The notes: generated by a model from the sequence alone, not told the origin. A stretch of 64,000 nucleotides of DNA from Syntrophales bacterium (GCA_035363115.1 DAOSEM010000002.1:372001-436000); one strand, 5' to 3'. Shown: positions 17,359 to 25,694, numbered from the stretch's first letter. A program made the numbers and translations.

Positions 17359-17399
17359 AAAAACAAAAAGCCGCGGGCGGTATGAGATCCGCCCGCGGC
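17359..17399 (-). terminator. attenuator terminator of the liv/acyl-CoA ligase operon
   Basis: On the minus strand an 11-bp perfect stem (17389-17399 with 17370-17380, arms GCCGCGGGCGG and CCGCCCGCGGC) closes an 8-base loop and is followed by TTTTTGTTTTT. The alternative pairing of 17436-17429 with 17395-17388 and of 17425-17420 with 17402-17397 would consume most of the left arm and act as an antiterminator. The antiterminator strand overlaps the 3' end of the Phe-rich leader frame. Confidence 0.85.
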
Positions 17400-17425
17400 C
17401 CGTTCATTTCATTCTGTGTCGGACC

Positions 17426-17497
17426 CTACAGGCAGACCTCCCGGGTAAAGCTAAAAAAGCAGAAAAAGAAGGTTGCCTGGATGGTTCCGGTGGACAT
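17426..17497 (-). CDS. Phe-rich leader peptide (attenuator)
   Basis: A 23-codon frame with GGGAGA five bases before the ATG. Phe occupies residues 10, 11, 12, 14, 15 and 17, six of eight residues, encoded by mixed TTC and TTT. The frame sits about 25 bases after a good promoter and immediately before the terminator/antiterminator hairpins. This is the layout of pheA and pheST leader peptides. A ribosome stalled for lack of charged tRNA-Phe would free the antiterminator strand (17436-17420). A ribosome reaching the stop at 17428-17426 would cover it and let the terminator form. Mechanism inferred from structure; regulation by Phe of a transporter is unexpected. Confidence 0.8.
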   Translation of the reverse strand: MSTGTIQATFFFCFFSFTREVCL

Positions 17498-17526
17498 TGA
17501 TTTCTCCCGATGAAAAAAGTTGGGAA

Positions 17527-17556
17527 CTTTTACTCTGGGAGACCGGCGAATGTCAA
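17527..17556 (-). promoter_or_regulatory. promoter of the liv/acyl-CoA ligase operon
   Basis: On the minus strand TTGACA (17551-17556) and TAAAAG (17527-17532) are separated by 18 bases. Transcription would start near 17520, about 23 bases upstream of the leader-peptide ATG. Confidence 0.65.
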
Positions 17557-17726
17557 GAGGAAATTGCCCCGGAATGATTTTCCTGACTTTGTATCTCGTG
17601 CATTGCCTAAATAAAGTGGATCATTTACCATGAGTCCGGCCGACGCGGGATCCTGAATGCTTATTGATTGCTTCATGCATGCGGCCTGCCGGATGACCAT
17701 GGACAACCGGGGGGGAGGTTGGTGAA

Positions 17727-18506
17727 ATGAACGGAAACCTTTTCATGATCCACGGGATGTATGCGGGACCCTGGATGTGGGAACATTACCGGGGCTGGTT
17801 CGAGGCCCGGGACTGGCAGTGCGTCGCGACGGCTCTGCGCCATCGGGACAATCAGCCGGGCGGTCCTCCGGACCCGCGGCTGGGGAAGGTGAGCCTGCTG
17901 GATTTTGCACAGGACCTGGAGGACGAAATTCGCCGGCTGGACCGGAAGCCCGTTGTCATGGGCCACTCCATGGGGGGCCTGCTCGCGCAGATCCTGGGAA
18001 GCCGCGGTCTCGCCGCCGCGCTGGTCCTGGTCGCCCCCGCCGCTCCCGCGGGCATTCCGGTCACGAGCCCTTCCGTGACGAAAAGCTTCCTGGGGCAGTT
18101 TCTCCAGTGGGGATTCTGGCGAAAGCCGGTCCTGATGTCCTATGCGGATTCCCGGTTCGGCGCCATGAACCGTTTGTCGGAGGAGGATGCGCGGCGCATC
18201 TACGACCGGTACAGTCACGAGTCCGGGAGGGCCCTGTTCGAGATGGGCCTTTGGCCGCTCGATGGAAAACGGGCCTCCCGTGTGGACGAGCTGAAAATCG
18301 ACGTCCCCGTGCTGGTTCTGGTGGGGGATCGGGATCGGATGACGCCCCCGGCCGTAGCGCGGAAGATCGCTGCAAAGTACCGCTCCGTCTCGACGCTGAA
18401 GGTGCTTCCGGGCCACGGCCACACATTGCCGGCCGAACCTGGCTGGGAGGAGATCGCCGCCTTCATTGAGGATTGGCTGATGCAGACCGTTCCGGGATCG
18501 GAGTGA
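17727..18506 (+). CDS. alpha/beta hydrolase
   Basis: A 259-residue alpha/beta-fold hydrolase, probably a cytosolic esterase or lipase. The oxyanion motif HGMYAGPWMWE starts at residue 9, the nucleophile Ser81 is in GHSMGG, the acid lies in LVGDRDRM, and the His in LPGHGHTLP. GGGGAGG precedes the ATG. It stands alone and divergent from the liv operon, so context does not help with the substrate. Confidence 0.88.
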   Translation: MNGNLFMIHGMYAGPWMWEHYRGWFEARDWQCVATALRHRDNQPGGPPDPRLGKVSLLDFAQDLEDEIRRLDRKPVVMGHSMGGLLAQILGSRGLAAALVLVAPAAPAGIPVTSPSVTKSFLGQFLQWGFWRKPVLMSYADSRFGAMNRLSEEDARRIYDRYSHESGRALFEMGLWPLDGKRASRVDELKIDVPVLVLVGDRDRMTPPAVARKIAAKYRSVSTLKVLPGHGHTLPAEPGWEEIAAFIEDWLMQTVPGSE

Positions 18507-18530
18507 ATCCGTCCACCCCGAGTCTTTGTA

Positions 18531-18559
18531 TTGACGCCGGCACTGCACCGGTTTATCAT
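18531..18559 (+). promoter_or_regulatory. promoter of the Nudix / cNMP-binding pair
   Basis: TTGACG (18531-18536) and TATCAT (18554-18559) are separated by 17 bases, about 70 bases upstream of the Nudix start. Confidence 0.55.
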
Positions 18560-18630
18560 GGGCGCAAGAATGTCTCAGGGCGGATGCGCGGTGCATCCTT
18601 AAAATCGCTGGCGGGCTTCAGGAGGCACAA

Positions 18631-19077
18631 ATGAGAGTGCGTGTTTCGGCCGTGTTCGAGCAGGCGGGAGAAGTCCTCTGCATGCGTTATGTCTACGGAG
18701 GAAAGGATGTGTATGCCCTTCCAGGCGGCGGGGTCGACAAGGACGTGCCTCTCCAGGAGGCCACCACCATGGAATGGAAGAACGAACTGGGGGTGAAGCT
18801 GGTCATCGGCGACATCATCATGATCGGCGAGGCGCCGGCGACAAAGCGCTATCCCCAGACCCTGCACGTCATATTTGAAGCCAGGGAGGTTCACGGGACG
18901 CCGAAGGTCCGGACCGATCACACGACTTCCCTGGAGGTCTGCTGGGTTCCCGTGGACAAGCTCGCCAAGATGCCGCTTTACCCGGATGTAGGCAAACAGC
19001 TCCATGAATATTTCCTGGACGGAGCCCGCCGATCCCTGCCCTTCATCGCCAACTGCATGGAACGGGGGTTCTGGTGA
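18631..19077 (+). CDS. Nudix-domain protein with degenerate Nudix box
   Basis: A 148-residue Nudix fold that would hydrolyse a nucleoside diphosphate linked to another moiety. The box region starts GGGVDKDVPLQEA and continues MEWKNELG. Compared with the canonical GX5EX7REUXEEXGU, the first Glu position is Val and REUXEE reads MEWKNE, so only some metal-binding acids remain and activity may be altered. AGGAGG precedes the ATG. The stop overlaps the GTG start of the cNMP-binding gene (GTGA), so the two are translationally coupled. Confidence 0.75.
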   Translation: MRVRVSAVFEQAGEVLCMRYVYGGKDVYALPGGGVDKDVPLQEATTMEWKNELGVKLVIGDIIMIGEAPATKRYPQTLHVIFEAREVHGTPKVRTDHTTSLEVCWVPVDKLAKMPLYPDVGKQLHEYFLDGARRSLPFIANCMERGFW

Positions 19078-19604
19078 TATCGTTCGACATGCAGGAGACG
19101 GTCCTGCTTCGCCTCCTCGATGAAATCGCGTTTTTCGATGTCTTCGAAGATGACGAGATCGCCAATCTCATGAAGATTGCGGCATGGGTGGACATCCCGG
19201 TGAACCAGCGCATCATCCGGGAGGGGGAACTGGATCTCAGGATGTACGTGCTGGTGAAGGGACAGGCGGACGTGCTCTTCCGGGGGAAGACGATCGCCGG
19301 CCTTCAGGCGGGGGACATCTTCGGCGAGGTCGGCCTCATGGGAAAGCCCAGGATCGCCCACGTGGAGGCCCGGACGGACTGCCTGCTGCTCGCCTTCGAC
19401 GCCGATGACCTGAACAACCTGATCCCGATCCTGCAGGTGAAATTCCTGCGGCGGGTACTGGAGGCCGTGTTTTCCAGGCTTCAGAAGTCGAACATCCAGA
19501 AATGGATGCAGCCTTCGGGAAAAAGAAAAACCCGGGGGGGCAGCGATACCATCGAGCTGCTGCCGCCCGGGACCATAACGGGAACAAGGGGTATCCGGGA
19601 CTGA
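19074..19604 (+). CDS. cyclic nucleotide-binding domain protein
   Basis: A 176-residue stand-alone cNMP-binding (Crp-type beta-roll) domain. The pattern is an N-terminal helix with LLDEIAFFDVFEDDEI, then RIIREGE, MYVLVKGQADVLF, and the phosphate-binding cassette region GDIFGEVGLMGKPRIAHVEA. There is no helix-turn-helix, so it is not a transcription factor. The C-terminal helix may relay ligand binding to a partner, plausibly the coupled Nudix protein. GTG at 19074 overlaps the Nudix stop; an internal ATG at 19089 is an alternative start. Confidence 0.82.
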   Translation: MISFDMQETVLLRLLDEIAFFDVFEDDEIANLMKIAAWVDIPVNQRIIREGELDLRMYVLVKGQADVLFRGKTIAGLQAGDIFGEVGLMGKPRIAHVEARTDCLLLAFDADDLNNLIPILQVKFLRRVLEAVFSRLQKSNIQKWMQPSGKRKTRGGSDTIELLPPGTITGTRGIRD

Positions 19605-19653
19605 ATCTCCGGGAGCCCGGATTTGAATGGGCATGCCTCGGGAAGCCGCGGGG

Positions 19654-20073
19654 TCAGGCTTCCTTTTTTTCCTTTTTCTCTTCTTCTTTTCTCAGCGTCT
19701 CCCTTGGCTTTTCCTCTTTGTCCACCTTCAGCTCCACGTCCATTCCCATCCCCGTATCGCCAGCCGAGATCGTCTGGGGGGCGGAAGCGGTTTTTCCCTT
19801 GGTGATGCTCAGGGCCATCCCGGAATAGTTGATGACCCAGTTTCGCAGATCGAACTGGATGTAGCGGACACCGTTGATGCGGGTGATCTCTTTCACCATC
19901 TGCTCGAGGTTGCCGAGATCGAACTCATCGCCCTTCCGGTTTTTCAGGAGCTCTCCGTAAAGGTAAGCCGTGTTGCCGATAAAGGAATAGTCAATCCTGG
20001 TCGTGTCGACATCGTAGCGAACCAGGATGTTCCGGATTTTGCGATTGACTTCGTAGCGGTCCACGGCGGCCAT
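19654..20073 (-). CDS. BON-domain-like small protein with charged tail
   Basis: A 139-residue protein. The start at 20073 (MAAVDRYEVN) is chosen because AGGAGG lies seven bases upstream inside a longer open frame. Residues about 8-80 resemble a BON domain: a helix, then VDTTRIDYSFIGNTAYLYGEL, then LEQMVKEITRINGVRYIQFDL. The tail is rich in Lys and Glu. There is no signal peptide. BON domains usually bind lipids or small ligands; the role here is unknown. Confidence 0.65.
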   Translation of the reverse strand: MAAVDRYEVNRKIRNILVRYDVDTTRIDYSFIGNTAYLYGELLKNRKGDEFDLGNLEQMVKEITRINGVRYIQFDLRNWVINYSGMALSITKGKTASAPQTISAGDTGMGMDVELKVDKEEKPRETLRKEEEKKEKKEA

Positions 20074-20228
20074 GTTCAAATCCTCCTGGCGGTTCATACC
20101 ATTTCTGCGAATCAATTTGAACCGCTTTTCCGTCTGAGCGTGCCCGCCCGTCAATCATCCATTGACGGCTCGACTTCGTTTCCCTTATGGTTTTCATCGG
20201 ATGTATTACTATCCAGTGAGGGGTGAGC

Positions 20229-20900
20229 ATGGGGGATGCATCGGTTCTGCTGCTGGGCGCGACGGGCCTGGTCGGCGGCGAGTGCCTGAAGCTGCTGGTC
20301 ACGAGGGATGATTACCGGCGGATCGTGGTGCCGGTTCGCTCTCCTCTTCAGGATACGCCTCGGGATTCCCGTGTGGAGGTCCACACAATCGACTTCGAGC
20401 GGATCGGTGACTTCGCGTCCCTGTTCGCCGTGGATCACGTGATTTCCTGCCTCGGGACGACGATCGCGAAGGCGGGTTCGCGTGAGCGCTTCCGCCGCGT
20501 CGATTTCCACTACACCTATGAAACGGCACGCCGCGCCGCCGGGGAAGGGGCGTCCCACCTGCTCCTGGTGACGGCCATGGGGGCCGATACGTCCTCGCGG
20601 ATTTTCTATAACCGCGTCAAGGGAGACCTGGAAGAGGCCGTGAGGGGGCTTCCTTTCCGAAGCGTAAGCATTTTCAGGCCGTCCATCATCCTGGGCGACC
20701 GGCGGGAGAGCAGGGCGGGGGAATCGGCAGGCAAGGTACTGGCGGCTCTCTTCGGTTTTGCCATCCCGTCCCGTTACAAGCCCGTGGCGGCCCGTGACAT
20801 TGCCCGGGCCATGCTGGCCGTGGCCAGGGAATCCCCTCCCGGAATCAGGATCGTCGAATCGGATGCCATCCGGCGAATTGCCCGGAACGCGATTGCATGA
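20229..20900 (+). CDS. NAD(P)-binding Rossmann protein (TIP30/HTATIP2-like)
   Basis: A 223-residue atypical SDR. The nucleotide motif VLLLGATGLVGG is at the N-terminus, followed by the ISCLGTTIAKAGSRERFRRVD region and a FYNRVKGDLEEAV segment with the YxxxK-like catalytic pair (Y-N-R-V-K). This pattern is typical of NAD(P)H-binding TIP30-like reductases. The ATG at 20229 is preferred over GTG at 20223 because of GAGGGGT upstream. Substrate unknown. Confidence 0.78.
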   Translation: MGDASVLLLGATGLVGGECLKLLVTRDDYRRIVVPVRSPLQDTPRDSRVEVHTIDFERIGDFASLFAVDHVISCLGTTIAKAGSRERFRRVDFHYTYETARRAAGEGASHLLLVTAMGADTSSRIFYNRVKGDLEEAVRGLPFRSVSIFRPSIILGDRRESRAGESAGKVLAALFGFAIPSRYKPVAARDIARAMLAVARESPPGIRIVESDAIRRIARNAIA

Positions 20901-21000
20901 CGAAGCATTCTTCTACGGACGGAAACGCAGGACCGCTACGGCCCGGTCTGTGGAGGGAGTACCGGTCTCTTCATCCGCATCCAACATAAGGAGGGAAGAC

Positions 21001-21492
21001 ATGACGGAACGGAAAGTCATTGCGATGGGAAGGAAAGCGAAGGATTTTTTGCTGAAGGACCAGGACGGCGAAGATTTCAGGCTGGCGGCCTACCGGGGCA
21101 ACCGAATTCTCCTGTCCTTCCATCCGCTGGCGTGGACGCCGATCTGTGCACAGCAGATGAAGGACCTGGATCGGAAACACCGATCGTTCCAGAAGTTCAA
21201 TACGCTGGCTGTCGGTCTCAGCGTGGACAGCGTGCCCTGCAAGGCGGCCTGGGCGAAAAGCCTGAAGCTCCGGCACACGCGCCTCCTGGCGGATTTCTGG
21301 CCCCACGGCGGGGTGGCGAAATCGCTGGGCATCCTGCGGCCCGAGGGCTTCTCGGAGCGGGCGAACATCCTGCTCGACGAGACGGGCAAGGTGGTTTTCA
21401 CAAAGGTCTATCCCATCCGGCATGTCCCGGACCTGAACGAGATCCTGGCGGCCCTGGCGGCTCCGGCGGTGACGAAGCGGTCTGCCCGGTAA
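21001..21492 (+). CDS. peroxiredoxin (AhpC/TSA family)
   Basis: A 163-residue thioredoxin-fold peroxidase. The active-site motif PxxxTxxC reads P42-LAW-T46-PI-C49, so Cys49 is the peroxidatic residue. A second Cys lies in the VPCKAAW segment (about 77). GGAGGG precedes the ATG. It lies 100 bases after the Rossmann gene and 24 bases before an aldo-keto reductase, consistent with a small oxidant or electrophile defence cluster. Confidence 0.88.
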   Translation: MTERKVIAMGRKAKDFLLKDQDGEDFRLAAYRGNRILLSFHPLAWTPICAQQMKDLDRKHRSFQKFNTLAVGLSVDSVPCKAAWAKSLKLRHTRLLADFWPHGGVAKSLGILRPEGFSERANILLDETGKVVFTKVYPIRHVPDLNEILAALAAPAVTKRSAR

Positions 21493-21516
21493 CGGGACGA
21501 AACGGAGGAAGCCGGG

Positions 21517-22503
21517 ATGAGACATAGACGGCTCGGGAAAGAGGGTCCCCTTGTTTCGGCCCTGGGGCTGGGGTGCATGGGAATGTCCGAATTCTACGGC
21601 GCCCGCGACGATGCGGAATCGCTCGCCACCATTGACCGGGCCCTGGAGATGGGAATCACGCTGCTCGATACGGCCGACGTGTACGGTCCCTTTCTGAACG
21701 AGGAGCTGGTCGGAAAGGCCGTCCGCGGCCGCAGGGAAGGTGTCTTCCTGGCCACCAAGTTCGGGATCCTCCGAAGCGACGATCCCCGGTACCGGGGGGT
21801 GTGCGGGAAGGCGGACTATGTGCGCTCCGCCTGCGAGGCCAGCCTGCGTCGCCTGGGCGTCGAGGTCATCGATCTCTACTACCAGCACCGGGTGGACCCG
21901 GAGACGCCCATCGAGGAGACCGTCGGCGCCATGGCGGATCTCGTCCGGGAAGGGAAGGTCCGCTTCATTGGTCTCTCCGAGGCGGGACCCGGCACGATCC
22001 GCCGGGCCCATGCCGTTCATCCCGTGACGGCCCTCCAGAGCGAGTATTCCCTGTGGACGCGGGATCCTGAGGAAGGGACGCTTCAAGTCTGCCGCGAGCT
22101 GGGAATCGGGTTCGTGGCCTACAGCCCCCTGGGGAGGGGGTTCCTGACAGGGCGGCTCCGCTCGCTCGAGGATCTTCCTGAGGGTGACTACCGGCGAACA
22201 TCCCCCCGGTTCCAGGGGGAAAATTTCCGGAAGAACCTGGAGCTGGTGACGCGCGTGGAGGCGATGGCCCGGGAGAAGAACTGCCGTCCCGGCCAGATTG
22301 CCCTGGCCTGGGTGCTCAGCCGGGGCGAGGACGTCGTTCCCATCTTCGGCACGAAGCGCCGGACCTACCTGGAAGAAAACGCGGGTGCGCTGGACATCGA
22401 GTTGACGGAGGCGGAGAGGAGCCTCCTGGAGGAGGCCTTTCCGATCCACAGAGCCGCCGGGGCGCGCTATCAGGAAGTCATGATGGGCTTCCTGGGCAGG
22501 TAA
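21517..22503 (+). CDS. aldo/keto reductase
   Basis: A 328-residue NADPH-dependent aldo/keto reductase of the YccK/GSP69-like type. The motif GLGCMGMSEFYG is near residue 17, D51-TADVY-56 and K81 (ATKFG) supply catalytic residues, and the His lies in DLYYQHRVDP. The cofactor-binding end QIALAWVLSRG...IFGTKR is present. Physiological substrate unknown; probably aldehyde detoxification. Confidence 0.93.
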   Translation: MRHRRLGKEGPLVSALGLGCMGMSEFYGARDDAESLATIDRALEMGITLLDTADVYGPFLNEELVGKAVRGRREGVFLATKFGILRSDDPRYRGVCGKADYVRSACEASLRRLGVEVIDLYYQHRVDPETPIEETVGAMADLVREGKVRFIGLSEAGPGTIRRAHAVHPVTALQSEYSLWTRDPEEGTLQVCRELGIGFVAYSPLGRGFLTGRLRSLEDLPEGDYRRTSPRFQGENFRKNLELVTRVEAMAREKNCRPGQIALAWVLSRGEDVVPIFGTKRRTYLEENAGALDIELTEAERSLLEEAFPIHRAAGARYQEVMMGFLGR

Positions 22504-22610
22504 GCGGGAATGGCCGGAATGGATTTCCCCGGTCCGGGACGTCGGGTACGTCACCGCATGCCGGAACGGGCAACGGGGCGGAACAACCGAAGGAAAAGGA
22601 AAAGCGGCCC

Positions 22611-23072
22611 ATGACGGACATCTCCCCGCACCTTTTGTTCTTGATTTTTTTGGCCCTGGCGGCGTTGACGGTCCTCGTGTTCCGCCTGATCCCCAAGTCC
22701 CGGGGAAGCCTGCGGGCGGCCCCGGAGACGGAGGAGGCGTTCACCGCCGGCGAGGCGGATCCGGATTACCGCTACTTTGCGGCCGGCCCCGAGGCCCATC
22801 CCTCGGCCCTGTTGATGATCCGGGACGACTGGAGCCTCGAGGGCGGCTGGCGGGAGCTGACGGACCCCGAGCGGGACCTTCCCGCGGCCGTCGAGGGAAT
22901 GCAGCAACTGGCGGCGGAACGGAATCGTCCCCTTCACGCCTCCGATCTCCTGGACCCTCATGGAATGAAGATCGGCTCCTGGTACGGCCCGCTGGGACCG
23001 AGACCCGGGGTCCTGTTTCGGGAAGGGGGGAGGCTGTCGGTCGACCCGCCACCCATCATTCATGAACCGTAA
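22611..23072 (+). CDS. hypothetical single-pass membrane protein
   Basis: A 153-residue protein not recognised as a family. One N-terminal membrane helix (about 8-26) is followed by an acidic, Pro- and Gly-rich soluble part that faces either side. Codon use is like the neighbours, which supports coding. Confidence 0.6.
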   Translation: MTDISPHLLFLIFLALAALTVLVFRLIPKSRGSLRAAPETEEAFTAGEADPDYRYFAAGPEAHPSALLMIRDDWSLEGGWRELTDPERDLPAAVEGMQQLAAERNRPLHASDLLDPHGMKIGSWYGPLGPRPGVLFREGGRLSVDPPPIIHEP

Positions 23073-23077
23073 AAAAA

Positions 23078-23130
23078 AGGGACACTTTCCAAATTTTTCA
23101 CGGACTGGCGAAAAGATGAGAAGTGTCCCT
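23078..23130. repeat. inverted repeat AGGGACACTT / AAGTGTCCCT
   Basis: Perfect 10-bp arms at 23078-23087 and 23121-23130 flank 33 bases. They lie between convergent genes, with A-rich and T-rich flanks on the outer sides. It could act as a weak bidirectional terminator. The GGGACAC core also resembles REP-type repeats (recalled), so it may be one of a dispersed family. Confidence 0.55.
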
Positions 23131-23148
23131 GATTTTTGAAACCCGGGT

Positions 23149-25176
23149 TTATGCGCCGGTGTAAATACGCCAGTCAACGGCACAGGCTCCCTTTTCGTAG
23201 ACCAGGACCGGATTGAGGTCGATCTGCTCGATCTCGGGACGGTCCTTCACCAGCCTTGCCAGGGATTGCATCAGCCTGACAAGGGCCTTGACGTCCTTCG
23301 GCTTCTGTCCCCGAATGCCCGCCAGGACCGGCCCCCCCCGGATGCCCCGGATCGCCTGCAGAAACTCTTCGTCCGAGGCGGGGAGGAGGCAGAACCGGAC
23401 GTCCCTGTAAATCTCCGTGAAGATGCCGCCGAGGCCGAACATGAGCGCGTGGCCGTACTGCGGATCCTTCAGGACGCCAAGGATCACCTCCGTTCCGCCC
23501 GCCGGCGCCATGGCGGATACGGTGACTCCGTCGATCCGGGCCTTCGGCATCTTCTTCCGCACCGTCTCCAGGATGTCTCCAAAGGCAGCTCTAACGGTCC
23601 CGCTGCCTGAGGAGAGGTTCAGGCGGATGCCCCCGACGTCGGACTTGTGGGAGATGTCGGGGGAGGCGATCTTGAGGGCCACGGGCCCCCCGAAGGCCTT
23701 TGCCGCCGCGGCGGCCTGGAAGGGCGTGTCAGCCAGGACGGTGTCCGCCACTGGGATGCGGTACTTTTTCAGGAGCGACATGGCCGCGACGGGAGGCAGG
23801 AGATTCGTCGCTCCGGCCTGCGGCGCGGCATGGGGCTCTTTGGCTGCCGGCATTTCGTCGAAGCGGACCAACTGTGCCAGAGCACGGACACCACGCTCCG
23901 GCGTGGGGTAGACGGGAATCCCCTTCCTGTGCATCTTCAGGGCTTCCTCCCGCTCCACGTCGGCGCCACCGCAGAAGATGACGAGTTCTCCCTTCCCGGT
24001 GACGATGTCCGAGGCGCCGTGAACGGGGTCACCGAAGACGATGATGCTCGTGTCATAGTCCGACTTCGCCTGGGCGATGACCTTCGCGTAAAGGCTGGGG
24101 TCGGTGATGGCGTCCCCCGTCAGGTCGATGGGGTTGTATACGCCGCAATGAGCCGGCAGGAAGGACCGCAGGCGCTTCTGGAGGGCTGCCGAAGGAATGG
24201 GAGAGGTGAAGCCGTACTTCTCCGCCTCGTCGATGGCGAGGATGGCTGCACCGCCGGAACTGGAGATGGACAGCAGGCGGCGGCCCTTCGGCCTGTCCAG
24301 GTAGGCCAGGGCCTTGGCGAAATCGTACAGCTCCTCCAGGTTGTCCGCCCGGCAGACCTTGAATTTCCGGAAGATGGCCTCGTAGATCTCGTCGGTCCCC
24401 GCCAGGGACTTGGTGTGGCTCTCCGCCGCCACGCGGCCGCGGGCGGTCCGGCCCGCCTTGAGGATCACAACGGGCTTGTTCACCGTCCCCAGCGCCTCCA
24501 GGAATTCGGCGGGGCGCTTGACCCCCTCCACGTAGAGGGCGATCACCCGGGTGTTCCTGTCTTCGTTGAAGTACCGGATGCAGTCCGATTCGTCCACGTC
24601 TGCACGGTTGCCGAGGCTGACAAAGACACTCACGCCCAGATCCTCTTCGGTGGCCCAGTCCATCAGGGCAGCCCCGACGGTGCCGCTCTGGGAGATGAAG
24701 GCCATCCGGCCGCGGGTCGTGAGGAGCGGCCAGGATGCGCAGAGGCTGGCGTAGGGTGCGTTGACCCCCTGGCAGTTGGGGCCGATCAGGCGGACATTGT
24801 ATTTCCGGGCCGTGGCGGCCAACTCGGCCTGGAGCCTTTCTCCTTCTTCCCCCGCTTCGGCGAAGCCGCCGGTGACGATCACGGCGGCCTTTACACCCGC
24901 CCTGCCGCACTCTTCGACGGCCCCGATGACCATCCGCGACGGGATCACGATCACGGCGAGGTCCGGCGCCGTGGGGATGGAAGCGATGTCCCGGTAAGAC
25001 TTCAGGCCCAGGAGTTCGTCGGCCTTCGGGTTCACGGGAAAGATGGAGCCCTTGAACCCGGCGTGAATCAGGTTGTAGAGGACGTCGTAGCCGAGCTTCC
25101 CCGGCGTTCCGGAGGCCCCGACCATGGCGACGCTCCGCGGCTTGAAGATGGCGTCCAGGCGGCTCTTCCCTTTCAT
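23149..25176 (-). CDS. ADP-forming acyl-CoA synthetase (CoA-binding then ATP-grasp order)
   Basis: A 675-residue acetate-CoA ligase (ADP-forming)-type protein that interconverts acyl-CoA + ADP + Pi with acid + ATP. The order is CoA-binding (about 8-130, starting IFKPRSVAMVGASGTPGKLG), a succinyl-CoA-ligase-like domain carrying the phospho-His254 in ESHTKSLAG, then ATP-grasp (about 460-675). The start at 25176 has GGAGGGAAC directly upstream; the frame continues open for 84 further codons that look non-coding. In syntrophs such enzymes can harvest ATP from acyl-CoA. A second copy with swapped domain order is at 54441-56639. Confidence 0.92.
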   Translation of the reverse strand: MKGKSRLDAIFKPRSVAMVGASGTPGKLGYDVLYNLIHAGFKGSIFPVNPKADELLGLKSYRDIASIPTAPDLAVIVIPSRMVIGAVEECGRAGVKAAVIVTGGFAEAGEEGERLQAELAATARKYNVRLIGPNCQGVNAPYASLCASWPLLTTRGRMAFISQSGTVGAALMDWATEEDLGVSVFVSLGNRADVDESDCIRYFNEDRNTRVIALYVEGVKRPAEFLEALGTVNKPVVILKAGRTARGRVAAESHTKSLAGTDEIYEAIFRKFKVCRADNLEELYDFAKALAYLDRPKGRRLLSISSSGGAAILAIDEAEKYGFTSPIPSAALQKRLRSFLPAHCGVYNPIDLTGDAITDPSLYAKVIAQAKSDYDTSIIVFGDPVHGASDIVTGKGELVIFCGGADVEREEALKMHRKGIPVYPTPERGVRALAQLVRFDEMPAAKEPHAAPQAGATNLLPPVAAMSLLKKYRIPVADTVLADTPFQAAAAAKAFGGPVALKIASPDISHKSDVGGIRLNLSSGSGTVRAAFGDILETVRKKMPKARIDGVTVSAMAPAGGTEVILGVLKDPQYGHALMFGLGGIFTEIYRDVRFCLLPASDEEFLQAIRGIRGGPVLAGIRGQKPKDVKALVRLMQSLARLVKDRPEIEQIDLNPVLVYEKGACAVDWRIYTGA

Positions 25177-25381
25177 GTTCCCTCCTTTTTCGGTATGGAT
25201 GTGAATGAGTCGATGCGGCAGGGTCTCCGCCCCCCAAGCGAAGACGGCGCATGCTACCATAGTTCCTGGGGATTTTCCAGAAGCGGTGCTGGCTCTGCGG
25301 ACGGCTGCGGTTTTCCGGTTCGGTTGGGGCGCGGGGGCTGCCACGGGGGCGTACCGCCGTCGCGGAAACGTTTCCGGACGT

Positions 25382-25501
25382 GCTGTTGAAAAATACCCGT
25401 CTGCGGCGTTTCCCTCATCCCTCGCCATTCGACGTACCGAAAAGGGTACGACTCATGGCTCAGGATTTCGGGGGCCTTGCGTCCGGGCATTTTTGAACAG
25501 C
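25382..25501. mobile_element. MITE-like element of 120 bases with terminal inverted repeats
   Basis: The ends 25382-25401 (GCTGTTGAAAAATACCCG) and 25482-25501 (reverse complement GCTGTTCAAAAATGCCCG) are imperfect inverted repeats. An internal palindrome CGTACC/GGTACG lies at 25433-25450. No transposase gene lies inside. It is therefore a non-autonomous repeat in an intergenic gap. Elements with such TTGAAAAA/TTTTTGAACA ends are common in related genomes (recalled, not searched). Confidence 0.6.
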
Positions 25502-25647
25502 CCGCTACATGCTCCCGCAGGGGTGTTTCAATTGCTCCTCTGGAAACCCCCGGTCGCGCCCCCGCGAACGTCCGTCGGGGAGAGGGGGCTTCCCGGAGCG
25601 CGAATAGCGGCTTTTTCGGGGCACCCTGCCGTCGCAGCGCAGCGCCC

Positions 25648-25694
25648 GCAAAGTCATCTGTCTGAGCAACGTCCGGTGCGAGTTATGACTTTGC
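25648..25694. repeat. palindromic intergenic repeat region
   Basis: Perfect 10-bp arms GCAAAGTCAT (25648-25657) and ATGACTTTGC (25685-25694) enclose a segment that also holds CAACGTC, which pairs with GACGTTG just outside. A GGTGCGAG motif occurs twice. It may form a stable folded structure or a REP-like unit. The remaining 25177-25870 gap, apart from this and the MITE, shows nothing further; open frames there are not convincing. Confidence 0.45.
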
